Counted from the first letter of the stretch, positions 7,697-14,643 are shown. The stretch is DNA of 64,000 bases from an uncultured Alphaproteobacteria bacterium (GCA_934255405.1 CAKQNT010000008.1:1-64000); one strand, 5' to 3'. A program made the numbers and translations. The notes: a model not told the origin generated them from the sequence alone.

Positions 7697-8629
7697 CTAT
7701 GACGCATTGTTTATAAATTCTTGAACATCTTTTATATTGTTTGCTACTTTATAGGCGTAGGTTGTCGTCCTGCCCAGACGATGAGCGGCTTTATATCCCT
7801 TTGGTATAACGGCATCCTGTAAATCTTTTATCAAAGATTTACTATTAAGGGTTGTTTCCTTATTGTCGCTGGCAAACTTAAAGCAGAGTTTGACCTCAGA
7901 AGTTACGCCGTCATCAAAAGATATTTCTATTTGTTTGTAGTTTTCGCCATTTCCGCAGCTCATCCAATCAAAATAACAGGCATAAAAACCACCTCGGGCA
8001 TTATTAACCCAATCAATATTAAAATTATGTCCGCTCAAGGCAGAACTCAGATAATCAAACCATTTTTCTTTGCCCCAAGTTCTTATTTCAGCGTCATCAC
8101 AATTTTTTATCCGCTTTTCTATACTATCCAGTCGGCTGTAAAAACTCTCAAAAATCAAGTTGTTTTCAGGATTCGTCTTTAACAAATCCAACATATCTTT
8201 ACGCCGCAAAGAACAGCAATCGCATTGCGGCAATACAGTTTTATCTGATGTTTCATAAGACCGGACATAGTCCAAAGTTTTCAAATAACAAACTTTGATT
8301 TTCCGCCCCGAAGATAACGCACTGTTTTTCAAAGCCTTAACATACTTAACAATCTGATTGCCATGCTCTTTTGTACCTGTCTTATCTTCAACGATCAACA
8401 AATAGGAAGAGGTAACCGCCAATACATCAATATCTAAATATTGTTTTCGTATCTCTAAAATTTCTTCATTAGCAGGAATCCCGCACTTTTCCAAAAATAA
8501 ATACGCAATTTTAAATTCCCTCGGATAAGCCTTTTTATACTTATCCATTCCAAAGGTTAACAGATAACAAATAAAAGCGTCTTGCGACAACTCGCTTGTT
8601 GCATAATCAAAAATATTCGGCTGTTTCAT
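7697..8629 (-). CDS. PD-(D/E)XK superfamily nuclease-like protein
   Basis: This 310-residue protein resembles the PDDEXK_4 group: an N-terminal IFDYATSELSQDAFICYLL helix, then the catalytic core with Asp68 (DIDVLAV) and Glu81-Asp-Lys83 (IVEDKTG), followed by KEHGNQIVKY. The core residues are intact. Family members are found in mobile elements and are often annotated as PD-(D/E)XK nuclease family protein; their targets are generally unknown. The ATG at 8629 is preferred, because GGAG lies 6 nt upstream. The gene diverges from the XRE regulator at 8782 across a 152-bp region with two matching palindromes, so it is probably repressed by that regulator. It may be anti-phage cargo; this is inference. 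Confidence 0.75.
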   Translation of the reverse strand: MKQPNIFDYATSELSQDAFICYLLTFGMDKYKKAYPREFKIAYLFLEKCGIPANEEILEIRKQYLDIDVLAVTSSYLLIVEDKTGTKEHGNQIVKYVKALKNSALSSGRKIKVCYLKTLDYVRSYETSDKTVLPQCDCCSLRRKDMLDLLKTNPENNLIFESFYSRLDSIEKRIKNCDDAEIRTWGKEKWFDYLSSALSGHNFNIDWVNNARGGFYACYFDWMSCGNGENYKQIEISFDDGVTSEVKLCFKFASDNKETTLNSKSLIKDLQDAVIPKGYKAAHRLGRTTTYAYKVANNIKDVQEFINNAS

Positions 8630-8664
8630 ACCATACTCCACCATTAAAAGACAAAACCACAAAA

Positions 8665-8678
8665 CACAGTCTAATGTG
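8665..8678. promoter_or_regulatory. Operator 1, CACA-N6-TGTG
   Basis: CACA GTCTAA TGTG lies 36 bp upstream of the nuclease gene start. The same half-sites with the same 6-bp spacing occur at 8741-8754. This is the expected geometry for a dimeric XRE repressor controlling a divergent pair. Confidence 0.55.
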
Positions 8679-8740
8679 TGCAAAATAAAGTGTCAATCAA
8701 AATCAAGAAGAAAAACACAGTGCACCGCTATGGTATTTTA

Positions 8741-8754
8741 CACATTCAACTGTG
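8741..8754. promoter_or_regulatory. Operator 2, CACA-N6-TGTG
   Basis: CACA TTCAAC TGTG is flanked by mirrored A/T blocks (TATTTT(A) on the left, AAAATA on the right), extending the dyad to about 8734-8760. It lies 27 bp upstream of the XRE start, suiting autoregulation. Confidence 0.6.
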
Positions 8755-8781
8755 AAAATAATCAGTGATCAGAGGTGTAAA

Positions 8782-9129
8782 ATGAACGAAACAACCCAAA
8801 CATTAAAAGCCCTCGGCAAACGTATTGCGACCTTACGCAAACAAAAGGGGATGAACCAAGAAGATTTTGCTGATGTTTCAGGTAAAATGATAAATACCAT
8901 ATCAAATATAGAACGGGGACTAAGCGACCCGAAAGTTACAACTCTGATGTCAATTTCTAAAGCCCTTAATATTTCCATTGAAGAGCTATTTTCAGAAACC
9001 AAACAGGCACAGACTACCGAAGAACTTCCGAGCAATATTGCAACAATTTTACAAATCCTCAAAAAACAAGATGATAAAACCTTAAAAGTCATTCAAAAGC
9101 AAATAGAGGCTCTTTTAGAACTGAGTTAG
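8782..9129 (+). CDS. XRE-family transcriptional regulator
   Basis: This 115-residue protein has an N-terminal Cro/C1-type HTH (residues about 10-65: GKRIATLRKQKGMNQEDFAD, then NTISNIERGLSDPKVTTLMS) and a C-terminal acidic helix pair that may dimerise. I chose the ATG at 8782 because AGAGGT precedes it and an upstream in-frame ATG lacks a site. It diverges from the PD-(D/E)XK nuclease gene, with two CACA-N6-TGTG palindromes between them. It probably represses the nuclease gene and itself, in the manner of restriction-modification controller proteins or satellite master repressors. Confidence 0.88.
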   Translation: MNETTQTLKALGKRIATLRKQKGMNQEDFADVSGKMINTISNIERGLSDPKVTTLMSISKALNISIEELFSETKQAQTTEELPSNIATILQILKKQDDKTLKVIQKQIEALLELS

Positions 9130-9314
9130 ATTATATTGCCGAGATTTCAGTGCAGCCCAAATTACTTTCCATTATATTAAGAGGCTCAATCGCTGCTCCA
9201 CATTGCATATCATTAAAATGATAACCACAAAATTCAATCTAAAACTTACAGATGGCCACCATGAAGTTGAGAACGGGGAAAAGCCAAATCAATATTGAAT
9301 AAATTAGAATAATC

Positions 9315-9343
9315 TTGTTTTTTAAAATAAGAAGTTGTAATAT
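9315..9343 (+). promoter_or_regulatory. Predicted promoter of the ABC-ATPase operon
   Basis: TTGTTT (9315-9320), a 17-bp spacer and TAATAT (9338-9343) lie 33 bp before the first ATG (9376), in an AT-rich stretch. The rest of the gap 9130-9314 shows no gene. Confidence 0.5.
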
Positions 9344-9375
9344 TTAACCAATTTACAATTAATTAGGGGAAACTC

Positions 9376-9558
9376 ATGTTCGACAAGAATATAAAGAAGC
9401 AAACCAATATAAATTCCCAAAACGGAAATGCTATTGGAATTAACTATGGAAATATTTCTAACAGAGCTCCCAAAATCACCCCTCAAAATAAGGGCCTTTT
9501 CTCTTCAATATCATTATTTTTTGCTACCTTGTTACGATTTTTAAAAATTTTTAAGTAA
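9376..9558 (+). CDS. 60-residue peptide: shared N-terminal tag plus hydrophobic tail
   Basis: The first 30 residues (KQTNINSQNGNAIGINYGN) are clearly related to the N terminus of the next gene's product (TQTNISSQYGQAIGNNYGT), with about 17 identical positions in 28. The tail is a single hydrophobic, Phe/Leu-rich segment (LFSSISLFFATLLRFLKIF) ending in Lys. AGGGG lies 8 nt before the ATG, a better site than any downstream gene has. The layout suggests a small membrane-active peptide addressed by the same tag as its neighbour; it could be an effector or a membrane anchor for the system. This role is inference. It may instead be a partial duplicate of the next gene's start. Confidence 0.6.
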   Translation: MFDKNIKKQTNINSQNGNAIGINYGNISNRAPKITPQNKGLFSSISLFFATLLRFLKIFK

Positions 9559-9564
9559 TATAAA

Positions 9565-10143
9565 ATGCTTGATGAAAAAATAAACACACAAACAAATATC
9601 AGTTCTCAATATGGACAAGCTATAGGTAATAACTATGGCACAATCAATAATGCTCCCAATAGTTATCTAAAAGACCTAGTTCATGACCTAAGAGAACAAA
9701 TGCAAAATGACATTGTGGTTGAAGAAATTATAAATAAACTAAACTATCTACTTTCTGATTCCGAAGAATTTGAACCAATGGACTTACAGTTAAAACTAAA
9801 AATTGCCAATAGAGAAAAAGAATTTAATGAAGCTGTAAGACTAAAAGAACAAATCGCAAAATGTATAGATAGGTATTCAAGCTACGAAGCAGCGAATTCT
9901 TATTTTTCACATATTTTGTACAAAGTTTTGTATGATTTTAAAAATTATATCTACCCTTTGATAAAGAAAGATAAAAGCGAAGATGAAATAAATACAGCAA
10001 TTTATGAGCGCGTCGTCTGCCCCGTTTTCAATGAAATTGAAAGAGGAGAAAATTTTTTTAGATTTGATCTATCTGATATAAGAGGACTCGTATTTTTCTT
10101 AACAGGAAATTGCCATTTATGGTTTGATAAAGGACATATCTAA
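9565..10143 (+). CDS. Putative ABC-3C/Lamassu-type effector-side component, short form
   Basis: This is a 192-residue protein with the Asn/Gly-rich N-terminal tag (AIGNNYGTINN) followed by an all-alpha region: LKDLVHDLREQMQND, a charged helical stretch (residues 75-110) and a C-terminal FRFDLSDIRGLVFFLTGNCHLWF. ABC-three-component systems have a third protein whose conserved C-terminal domain is normally fused to an effector module. Here there is no room for a nuclease or other catalytic domain. Start is 6 nt after the previous stop with no ribosome site, implying coupling. Homology to the ABC-3C C-terminal domain is inferred from gene order and size, not from a recognised motif. Confidence 0.6.
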   Translation: MLDEKINTQTNISSQYGQAIGNNYGTINNAPNSYLKDLVHDLREQMQNDIVVEEIINKLNYLLSDSEEFEPMDLQLKLKIANREKEFNEAVRLKEQIAKCIDRYSSYEAANSYFSHILYKVLYDFKNYIYPLIKKDKSEDEINTAIYERVVCPVFNEIERGENFFRFDLSDIRGLVFFLTGNCHLWFDKGHI

Positions 10144-10653
10144 ATGCTTACATATCAACCACAAAATGATATTTACTACGGAATATTTAGATTTTTATCT
10201 ATATTAACCCGTGATAGCAGTAAAGAATACAACATAGATTTATTTAAAATTCTAGACTTTTATTTTCTATTTCCAAACTTTATACCGGATATACGAGTTA
10301 CTAACGAACTATTGAAGGATAAAAACAAGTTCAAACTATACAAAAATGCATACGCCATTGAGGGTAATCAAAAGCAAATATTTCATAAACTGAATAAAGT
10401 ACAAGATAAAATTATTGAAATTCTTGTCACTAAAAACATTTTAAATATTACAAAAATTAAAATCGACATAATTTCACTAAATCCCAATACAGACCTCCCA
10501 TCTTTCTTACTACAACAAATAGAGGCAAAAAATCACGACAATTACAACCTCTTAGAATTCTTAACCAAATTATCCACTCTACCTTTTTATGGCGAAGATG
10601 GATTAAAAGACAGAACAGGCCTAATGGAGTATAGATATGACGGAGTTAATTAG
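10144..10653 (+). CDS. Putative ABC-3C middle component (LmuC-like)
   Basis: This 169-residue protein starts immediately after the previous stop (TAA then ATG) and overlaps the ATPase gene by 17 nt. It looks globular with aromatic-rich helices (YYGIFRFLSILTRDS, LFKILDFYFLFPNF). ABC-three-component and Lamassu loci carry a small 'middle component' of about this size and position, next to the ABC ATPase. The C-terminal part (LLEFLTKLSTLPFYGEDGLK) fits the middle-component habit of ending with a short tail just before the ATPase start. Assignment rests on context. Confidence 0.6.
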   Translation: MLTYQPQNDIYYGIFRFLSILTRDSSKEYNIDLFKILDFYFLFPNFIPDIRVTNELLKDKNKFKLYKNAYAIEGNQKQIFHKLNKVQDKIIEILVTKNILNITKIKIDIISLNPNTDLPSFLLQQIEAKNHDNYNLLEFLTKLSTLPFYGEDGLKDRTGLMEYRYDGVN

Positions 10654-12589
10654 ACCAACATTAATACTAAATCGTTTAGTAATTATCCACGGGAATATTA
10701 TTGTATATGATGAAGCCTTCCATCAGGGAATGAATGTTATATATGGAAAAAATGCATTCGGTAAATCTTGTATTATGGACGCTATTTTTTACATTTTAGG
10801 AGGATATTTACTAGAAGTTGAATGGAAAGAAGAATTAAAGCGCTGTAATGCCATTTACGCTGAAATTACAATTAATCGCGAAACAATAACATTAAAAAGA
10901 AACATCACAATACCTCCTAATGGCGCTTCTCCAATGTGGATATATGAGGGAGATTTCATTAGTGCAATATCTAGTGATGAAACAAAATGGAAAAAATACG
11001 GATATGCAGAAACAGCACAAAAAGAAAGTTTTTCCAATATATTATTTAAATTACTTGGAATTCCTGAAGTACGAACATCTGATTTAAGCCATGCAATAAC
11101 CATGAACTCATGCCTCAGATTAATGTACTGCGATCAAAGAACGCCATATTTTGAAATATTTCGAAATGAACCGTTTGATAACGAAAACAAGCGTAAAGTT
11201 ATAAGCGATTTATTATGTGGCATATACAACACAGACTATTACGATTTACAAAGAGAATTAAAAGAAAAAAATAATGAATATGAAAGCTTAGCATCATATT
11301 TACAAAATGTGCTATCTCTACTAAACAAAAATGAGAATATGGCCGATCCTTTGTATTTTAAGAATTTGATACAAAAAAAAGAAGCTGAATTACAAAACCA
11401 ATTAAAAGAATTTAACGCGCTCAGAAATGATTTCTATTCTAATCGTAATCTAGAAAACACAAAAAAAGATTTAAAAGATAATATTGAAAAGATAAAGAAA
11501 ATAAATGCTGATATTGAAAGCAAAACAGCAACTCAAATAAAACTTCATTATGAAAAAATAGATTCTGAACAATTCATCGAATCATTAAATGCCAAACTTT
11601 CTGCAATGGAAGATGCTGAGATAACATCACAATATATTGATGGAATTAATATTGGAACATGTCCTATATGCTTCTCTCATATAACTTCAGATGATGACAA
11701 TTGTTGCTGGTTATGCAAGTCTCCCATATCAAAAAATACGCAGAAATTAAATATAGAGAAGCTAAAGCGAAACTTATTAGCCCAGAAACTTGAATCTCAA
11801 AATATTCAAAAGGAAAGAGAAGCTCAAATTGATTCGATAAATTTTGAATTAAAAAATTTAGCAAGACAAAAAGCAAAACTTCAAAACGACCTTTCCATAA
11901 AAAACACATCCATTTCAAAAAATGAAATTTTTTTCATAAAGAAAAGTGAAGAAATAGCTTATACCCGTAAAGAAATTGAAGATGCAGAACAAAAATTTAA
12001 ATTATCCAAAGAACTAAAAGAAAAAATAGATAAAAAAGAAAGCTTGAAAAAAGAAATTAGCCTTTTAGATGAAAAAATAAAAAATATATCCATTCAAAAT
12101 GAAAGAAAACTAGAAGAAGTACAAAATATTCTTGCAACAAGAATTACAAATCTTTTAAAAAATGATGTTGGTGGTGAGAAAGATCTCCATGATATAAAAG
12201 CGATAGAAATAAATTTTGAGAAAAACAAGCTATATGTAAATGAACGAAGTAACTATGCTGCCAGCTCTATGGGATATATAAAGAACTGCTTTTCTTTAAG
12301 TCTTTGGATGGCCTCCATAGAAAATTCTAGTTTCAAATTACCTAGATTCATGTTATTAGACAACATTGAAGATAAAGGAATAGAAGCAGATCGAATTTAC
12401 AACTTTCAAAACAGTATAAAAAATTTTATTGATAACTCAGATATCGCATCTCAAATAATTATTTCAGCAAGCCTATTGGAAGAAAATTTGAAAAACGATA
12501 TAATTGGAAAATACTACCATAATGATGAAACAGGAAAAACATTAAACTTTAAATCTCAAATAAAATTATCTGATTTAATTCCTCAATAA
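10637..12589 (+). CDS. Rad50/SMC-like ABC ATPase with zinc-hook-like coiled coil
   Basis: This 650-residue ATPase starts with LNRLVIIHGN and Walker A YGKNAFGKS (Gly37-Ser44), followed by long coiled-coil arms (about 205-330 and 370-500). Between the arms lies a paired cysteine knuckle, CPIC (342-345) and CWLC (356-359), like the hook of Rad50-type proteins but short. The C-terminal lobe has an ABC signature-like SSMGYIKNCFSLSLW and a Walker-B-like FMLLDNIEDKG near residue 570. Such ATPases sense DNA or phage structures in Lamassu and ABC-three-component defence systems. Its start overlaps the middle-component gene. Base composition is strongly AT-rich compared with the host genes. Confidence 0.85.
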   Translation: MTELIRPTLILNRLVIIHGNIIVYDEAFHQGMNVIYGKNAFGKSCIMDAIFYILGGYLLEVEWKEELKRCNAIYAEITINRETITLKRNITIPPNGASPMWIYEGDFISAISSDETKWKKYGYAETAQKESFSNILFKLLGIPEVRTSDLSHAITMNSCLRLMYCDQRTPYFEIFRNEPFDNENKRKVISDLLCGIYNTDYYDLQRELKEKNNEYESLASYLQNVLSLLNKNENMADPLYFKNLIQKKEAELQNQLKEFNALRNDFYSNRNLENTKKDLKDNIEKIKKINADIESKTATQIKLHYEKIDSEQFIESLNAKLSAMEDAEITSQYIDGINIGTCPICFSHITSDDDNCCWLCKSPISKNTQKLNIEKLKRNLLAQKLESQNIQKEREAQIDSINFELKNLARQKAKLQNDLSIKNTSISKNEIFFIKKSEEIAYTRKEIEDAEQKFKLSKELKEKIDKKESLKKEISLLDEKIKNISIQNERKLEEVQNILATRITNLLKNDVGGEKDLHDIKAIEINFEKNKLYVNERSNYAASSMGYIKNCFSLSLWMASIENSSFKLPRFMLLDNIEDKGIEADRIYNFQNSIKNFIDNSDIASQIIISASLLEENLKNDIIGKYYHNDETGKTLNFKSQIKLSDLIPQ

Positions 12590-12908
12590 CTATCCCCAAC
12601 TTCAAAGGCTTAACCTAATAAGTGTGGACATTTAACTTTAAGCGGGCGAAAATATGGGGGTGGGGCAAAAAAGCCAAAAAGCTAATGAGGCTAACGCGGC
12701 TAATGAGGTTTCCCTTTAAGCCCCGCAAAAAATGGTAAATAGGTATATCCAAAGAGGTTTAGGGATAAAAAAGGGAAAATTTGTTTAGGCATAAAAAATC
12801 AGTTTTGATAGTGCTTATGAAAATGAGTTTTTCTTTCCTTAAATGAGGAATTTACGAGCAAGCTTAAACGCCGCAAACGCAATGTTTGCAAGGAGATTAA
12901 AAAAATAC
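12590..12908. other. Non-coding right end of the element
   Basis: No gene is supported here. It is a patchy sequence with G-rich and A-rich blocks. At 12681-12710 two GCTAATGAGG direct repeats, 18 bp apart, lie in a 26-bp stretch that is the inverted near-copy (25/26) of part of the integrase coding sequence. It may hold integrase arm-binding sites. Confidence 0.5.
12681..12710 (-). repeat. 26-bp inverted near-copy of int sequence with GCTAATGAGG direct repeats
   Basis: 12685-12710 is the reverse complement of 1866-1891 with one mismatch (CGCG versus CGCA). Within it, GCTAATGAGG occurs at 12681-12690 and 12699-12708. The match lies inside the int reading frame at one end and in non-coding DNA 283 bp from the right boundary at the other. 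Confidence 0.7.
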
Positions 12909-12937
12909 TTGATTTATGTAATTTTGTATTATATAAA
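12909..12937 (+). promoter_or_regulatory. Promoter of the intact tRNA-Trp (element-derived)
   Basis: TTGATT (12909-12914), a 17-bp spacer and TATAAA (12932-12937) are placed to start transcription a few bases before the tRNA. The AAAAAATACTTGATTTA block is shared with 1.2 kb and similar to the rplK and rplJ promoters. It lies inside the element, on its side of the crossover. Confidence 0.6.
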
Positions 12938-12946
12938 GCAGAAGTC

Positions 12947-12993
12947 TTTTGTAGGGGTATAGCTCAGTTGGTAGAGCATCGGTCTCCAAAACC
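12947..12993 (+). repeat. attR: 47-bp direct repeat copy
   Basis: Identical to 1252-1298. It covers TTTTGT plus the first 41 nt of tRNA-Trp, ending in the anticodon 3' strand. The crossover lies somewhere within this repeat. Confidence 0.9.
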
Positions 12994-13028
12994 GAGGGTC
13001 GTGAGTTCGAATCTTACTGCCCCTGCCA
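12953..13028 (+). tRNA. trnW: tRNA-Trp (anticodon CCA)
   Basis: The cloverleaf is complete: acceptor AGGGGTA/TGCCCCT, D stem GCTC/GAGC, anticodon stem TCGGT/ACCGA with loop CTCCAAA (anticodon CCA), T stem GTGAG/CTTAC with TTCGAAT loop, discriminator G and encoded CCA. Its first 41 nt belong to the element-side copy of the attachment repeat, its 3' part to the chromosome. A tRNA-Trp just upstream of secE is the usual arrangement in alphaproteobacteria. Confidence 0.97.
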
Positions 13029-13032
13029 GTAA

Positions 13033-13062
13033 GAAAACCGTCCGTGAGGACGGTTTTCTTTG
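13033..13062 (+). terminator. Terminator of tRNA-Trp
   Basis: An 11-bp stem GAAAACCGTCC/GGACGGTTTTC with a GTGA tetraloop begins 5 nt after the tRNA and is followed by TTT. Confidence 0.9.
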
Positions 13063-13240
13063 CATTAGGGGGAGTTAGGTTCGAACTCACGAGGAAGTGA
13101 GTTTGACTACAAGCGAAAGGCGGACGGGAGTACGCCGGTGAGGCAACGCCGAACGAGCGCAGTGTAACTCAAGCGTAGCGAGGAGTAATCTTACTGCCCC
13201 TGTCATTCATGGTAAAGGCGCTGAAAAGCGTCTTTTTTCT
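13063..13240 (+). repeat. tRNA-3'-end relic with its own terminator
   Basis: At 13187-13202 the last 16 nt before CCA of tRNA-Trp (AATCTTACTGCCCCTG) are repeated, followed by TCA instead of CCA. A second hairpin GGCGCT-GAAA-AGCGTC (13217-13232) with a T run follows. The DNA between contains AACTCAC-N6-GTGAGTT (13086-13105 region) and a GAGCGCAG...GTAGCGAGG block. The layout suggests a duplicated attachment end or an inserted repeat that split the original tRNA trailer. Confidence 0.55.
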
Positions 13241-13479
13241 TTATATATCAAGCGCTTAACTGAGTCCGTGTGAGGCGTGCCAAAAGAGGCTGTTTCCCGC
13301 GAGTTACACGGGTATCTCAAGTAAAATTGTTGTTTTACAGGGGCTTGGCGAGGTTTTAATTGTGTTATTTTTTTTAGGCGTGTCGTTTATGATTGGAGGG
13401 TATCAACATTATTCAATTTATGTATTTCTTGTTTTTGTATGTTTATTATGATATATTTCCCTTATATGAGGGATGAAAA
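13241..13479. other. Intergenic, no gene seen
   Basis: This 239-bp stretch turns AT-rich towards the next gene and probably contains its promoter. No hairpin or repeat is evident. Confidence 0.4.
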
Positions 13480-14265
13480 ATGACAGCAGGATATGATTGT
13501 AATATAGTTGCTAGTAATAATGTAGATTTTGTTATCGCTGATAATATTAAGTCTGGGAGTGTGCCAGTATTGTTGAGTGGCGCTGAATCTGGCGTGAGCA
13601 ATATGTGTTTTGATATTGATGAGTGTTGTCGTAATAATGATTTGTTTCGGGTAAAGCTAAGAAAAACACAGAAAAATTTGAGTGATGTATCATGTTTGTC
13701 TGAAAAATTTGAAATTATACAACATTTTATGGAAGATTGTATGCCACTGTGTAAACCTGAAAATTTAGATGAAAGAACGGCTTGTCTTTTTGACGGAGAG
13801 CCGTTTTCTTATATGGTCGATAATAAATTTTGTATGTGTGCGGAAAGAGCCGCGATGGCTCAATATTTTTGTCAGCAATGTGGTGTCAAATCGTATTTAG
13901 TTAATAGTATTGTTGAGATATCTAGTGGAGAAAATGGCCAACACGCTTATGTTGTTTTTGAAAAAGATAATCAAATGTGTGTTTATGATCCGGCTAATCC
14001 GATGGAAAATAATAAACCGCGATTGATGGACACAAATATGGATAAAGTTATATTTAATGATTTTATGGATGCGATTAATGAAAATGCAGATGCACGCGAT
14101 AAGACACAAAAAAGATGTGTCGGTTTTGTTTGCACATCGGAAGATGGAAAAAAATTTAGATATCGTAGTTATTGTGGCTCTCTTGAAAATAGAGTCACCC
14201 CAAGTCGATTGAAAAATCGGCGTTTGGTTAATGAAATGGGGGCAATTAATACTGCGCATTATTGA
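13480..14265 (+). CDS. Cysteine-rich protein with possible transglutaminase-like Cys-His-Asp triad
   Basis: This 261-residue protein has 16 cysteines and no signal peptide. The segment CMCAERAAMAQYFCQQCG (Cys118/Cys120 at a helix start), QHAYVVF (His155) and VYDPANP (Asp170) has the order and spacing of the transglutaminase/papain-like fold: nucleophile Cys at the N terminus of a helix, His on a strand, Asp at the next strand's end. I therefore suspect a cysteine peptidase, transglutaminase or deamidase. The remaining sequence is unfamiliar. The 3' end overlaps the Fic remnant. It sits between tRNA-Trp and secE, where the ancestral chromosome would have no gene, so it is accessory. A host-directed effector is possible but unproven. 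Confidence 0.6.
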   Translation: MTAGYDCNIVASNNVDFVIADNIKSGSVPVLLSGAESGVSNMCFDIDECCRNNDLFRVKLRKTQKNLSDVSCLSEKFEIIQHFMEDCMPLCKPENLDERTACLFDGEPFSYMVDNKFCMCAERAAMAQYFCQQCGVKSYLVNSIVEISSGENGQHAYVVFEKDNQMCVYDPANPMENNKPRLMDTNMDKVIFNDFMDAINENADARDKTQKRCVGFVCTSEDGKKFRYRSYCGSLENRVTPSRLKNRRLVNEMGAINTAHY

Positions 14266-14533
14266 TACAACAAAAAGAATTACAGCATTAAAAGAAAAAT
14301 TAACCGGAATAGTTAAAAGCGATAATGAGCATAAATTATTAGATTTGCTATTTGTAAATCCAACTTTAATTATCTCAGAAGTTCAAAATAAATTAGATAT
14401 CAGTAAGGCTACAGCCAATAAAATAGTTAATGATTTTGTTCAAAGATAAATATTGATTCAAACCAATAAAGGACAAAGGTATAAACAGTTTCTTTTCAAG
14501 CAATATATGGATATTATAGAAGCTGATCTTTAG
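14255..14533 (+). pseudogene. Decayed C terminus of a Fic-family protein
   Basis: The frame reads DTTKRITALKEKL, then LLDLLFVNPTLIISEVQNKL and SKATANKIVNDF, which is the C-terminal winged helix found after the Fic AMP-transferase domain. A TAA at 14447-14449 interrupts it. The same frame then continues with GQRYKQFLFKQYMDIIEADL to a TAG at 14531-14533, matching the usual last strand and helix. The catalytic Fic core (HPFxxGNGR) is absent upstream. The start of the relic runs into the end of the preceding gene, so a deletion probably fused the two. Confidence 0.7.
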
Positions 14534-14643
14534 TATGATTTTCTGAACTTATAGTAATTTTGTTCCGAATAAGTTTAATTTTTGTGAACTTTCTAAGCTT
14601 ATGGGCGGCTTTTTTGTTGGTGCAGAGGAAGGTTTTATAAAAA

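Larger units (their letters stand above)
1299..12993. mobile_element. Integrated element of about 11.7 kb in tRNA-Trp (satellite/IME-like, carries defence genes)
   Basis: The element is bounded by 47-bp direct repeats derived from tRNA-Trp. It encodes a tyrosine integrase next to the left boundary, a PrimPol/DUF3987 replication protein, a DnaB-like helicase domain protein, an XRE regulator, a PD-(D/E)XK nuclease and a three- or four-gene ABC-ATPase operon. No capsid, portal, terminase, relaxase or conjugation genes are seen, so it is not a complete prophage or conjugative element. The cargo fits a phage satellite or a mobilised genomic island. The right part (9.3-12.6 kb) is visibly more AT-rich than the flanking ribosomal genes, consistent with acquisition from elsewhere. 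Confidence 0.85.

Noticed and set aside
9130..9314. Possible gene between the XRE regulator and the ABC operon
   Set aside because: Short, AT-rich and stop-filled in all frames; only a promoter is supported.
1..13240. Complete prophage
   Set aside because: No capsid, portal, terminase, tail or lysis gene is present within the element.
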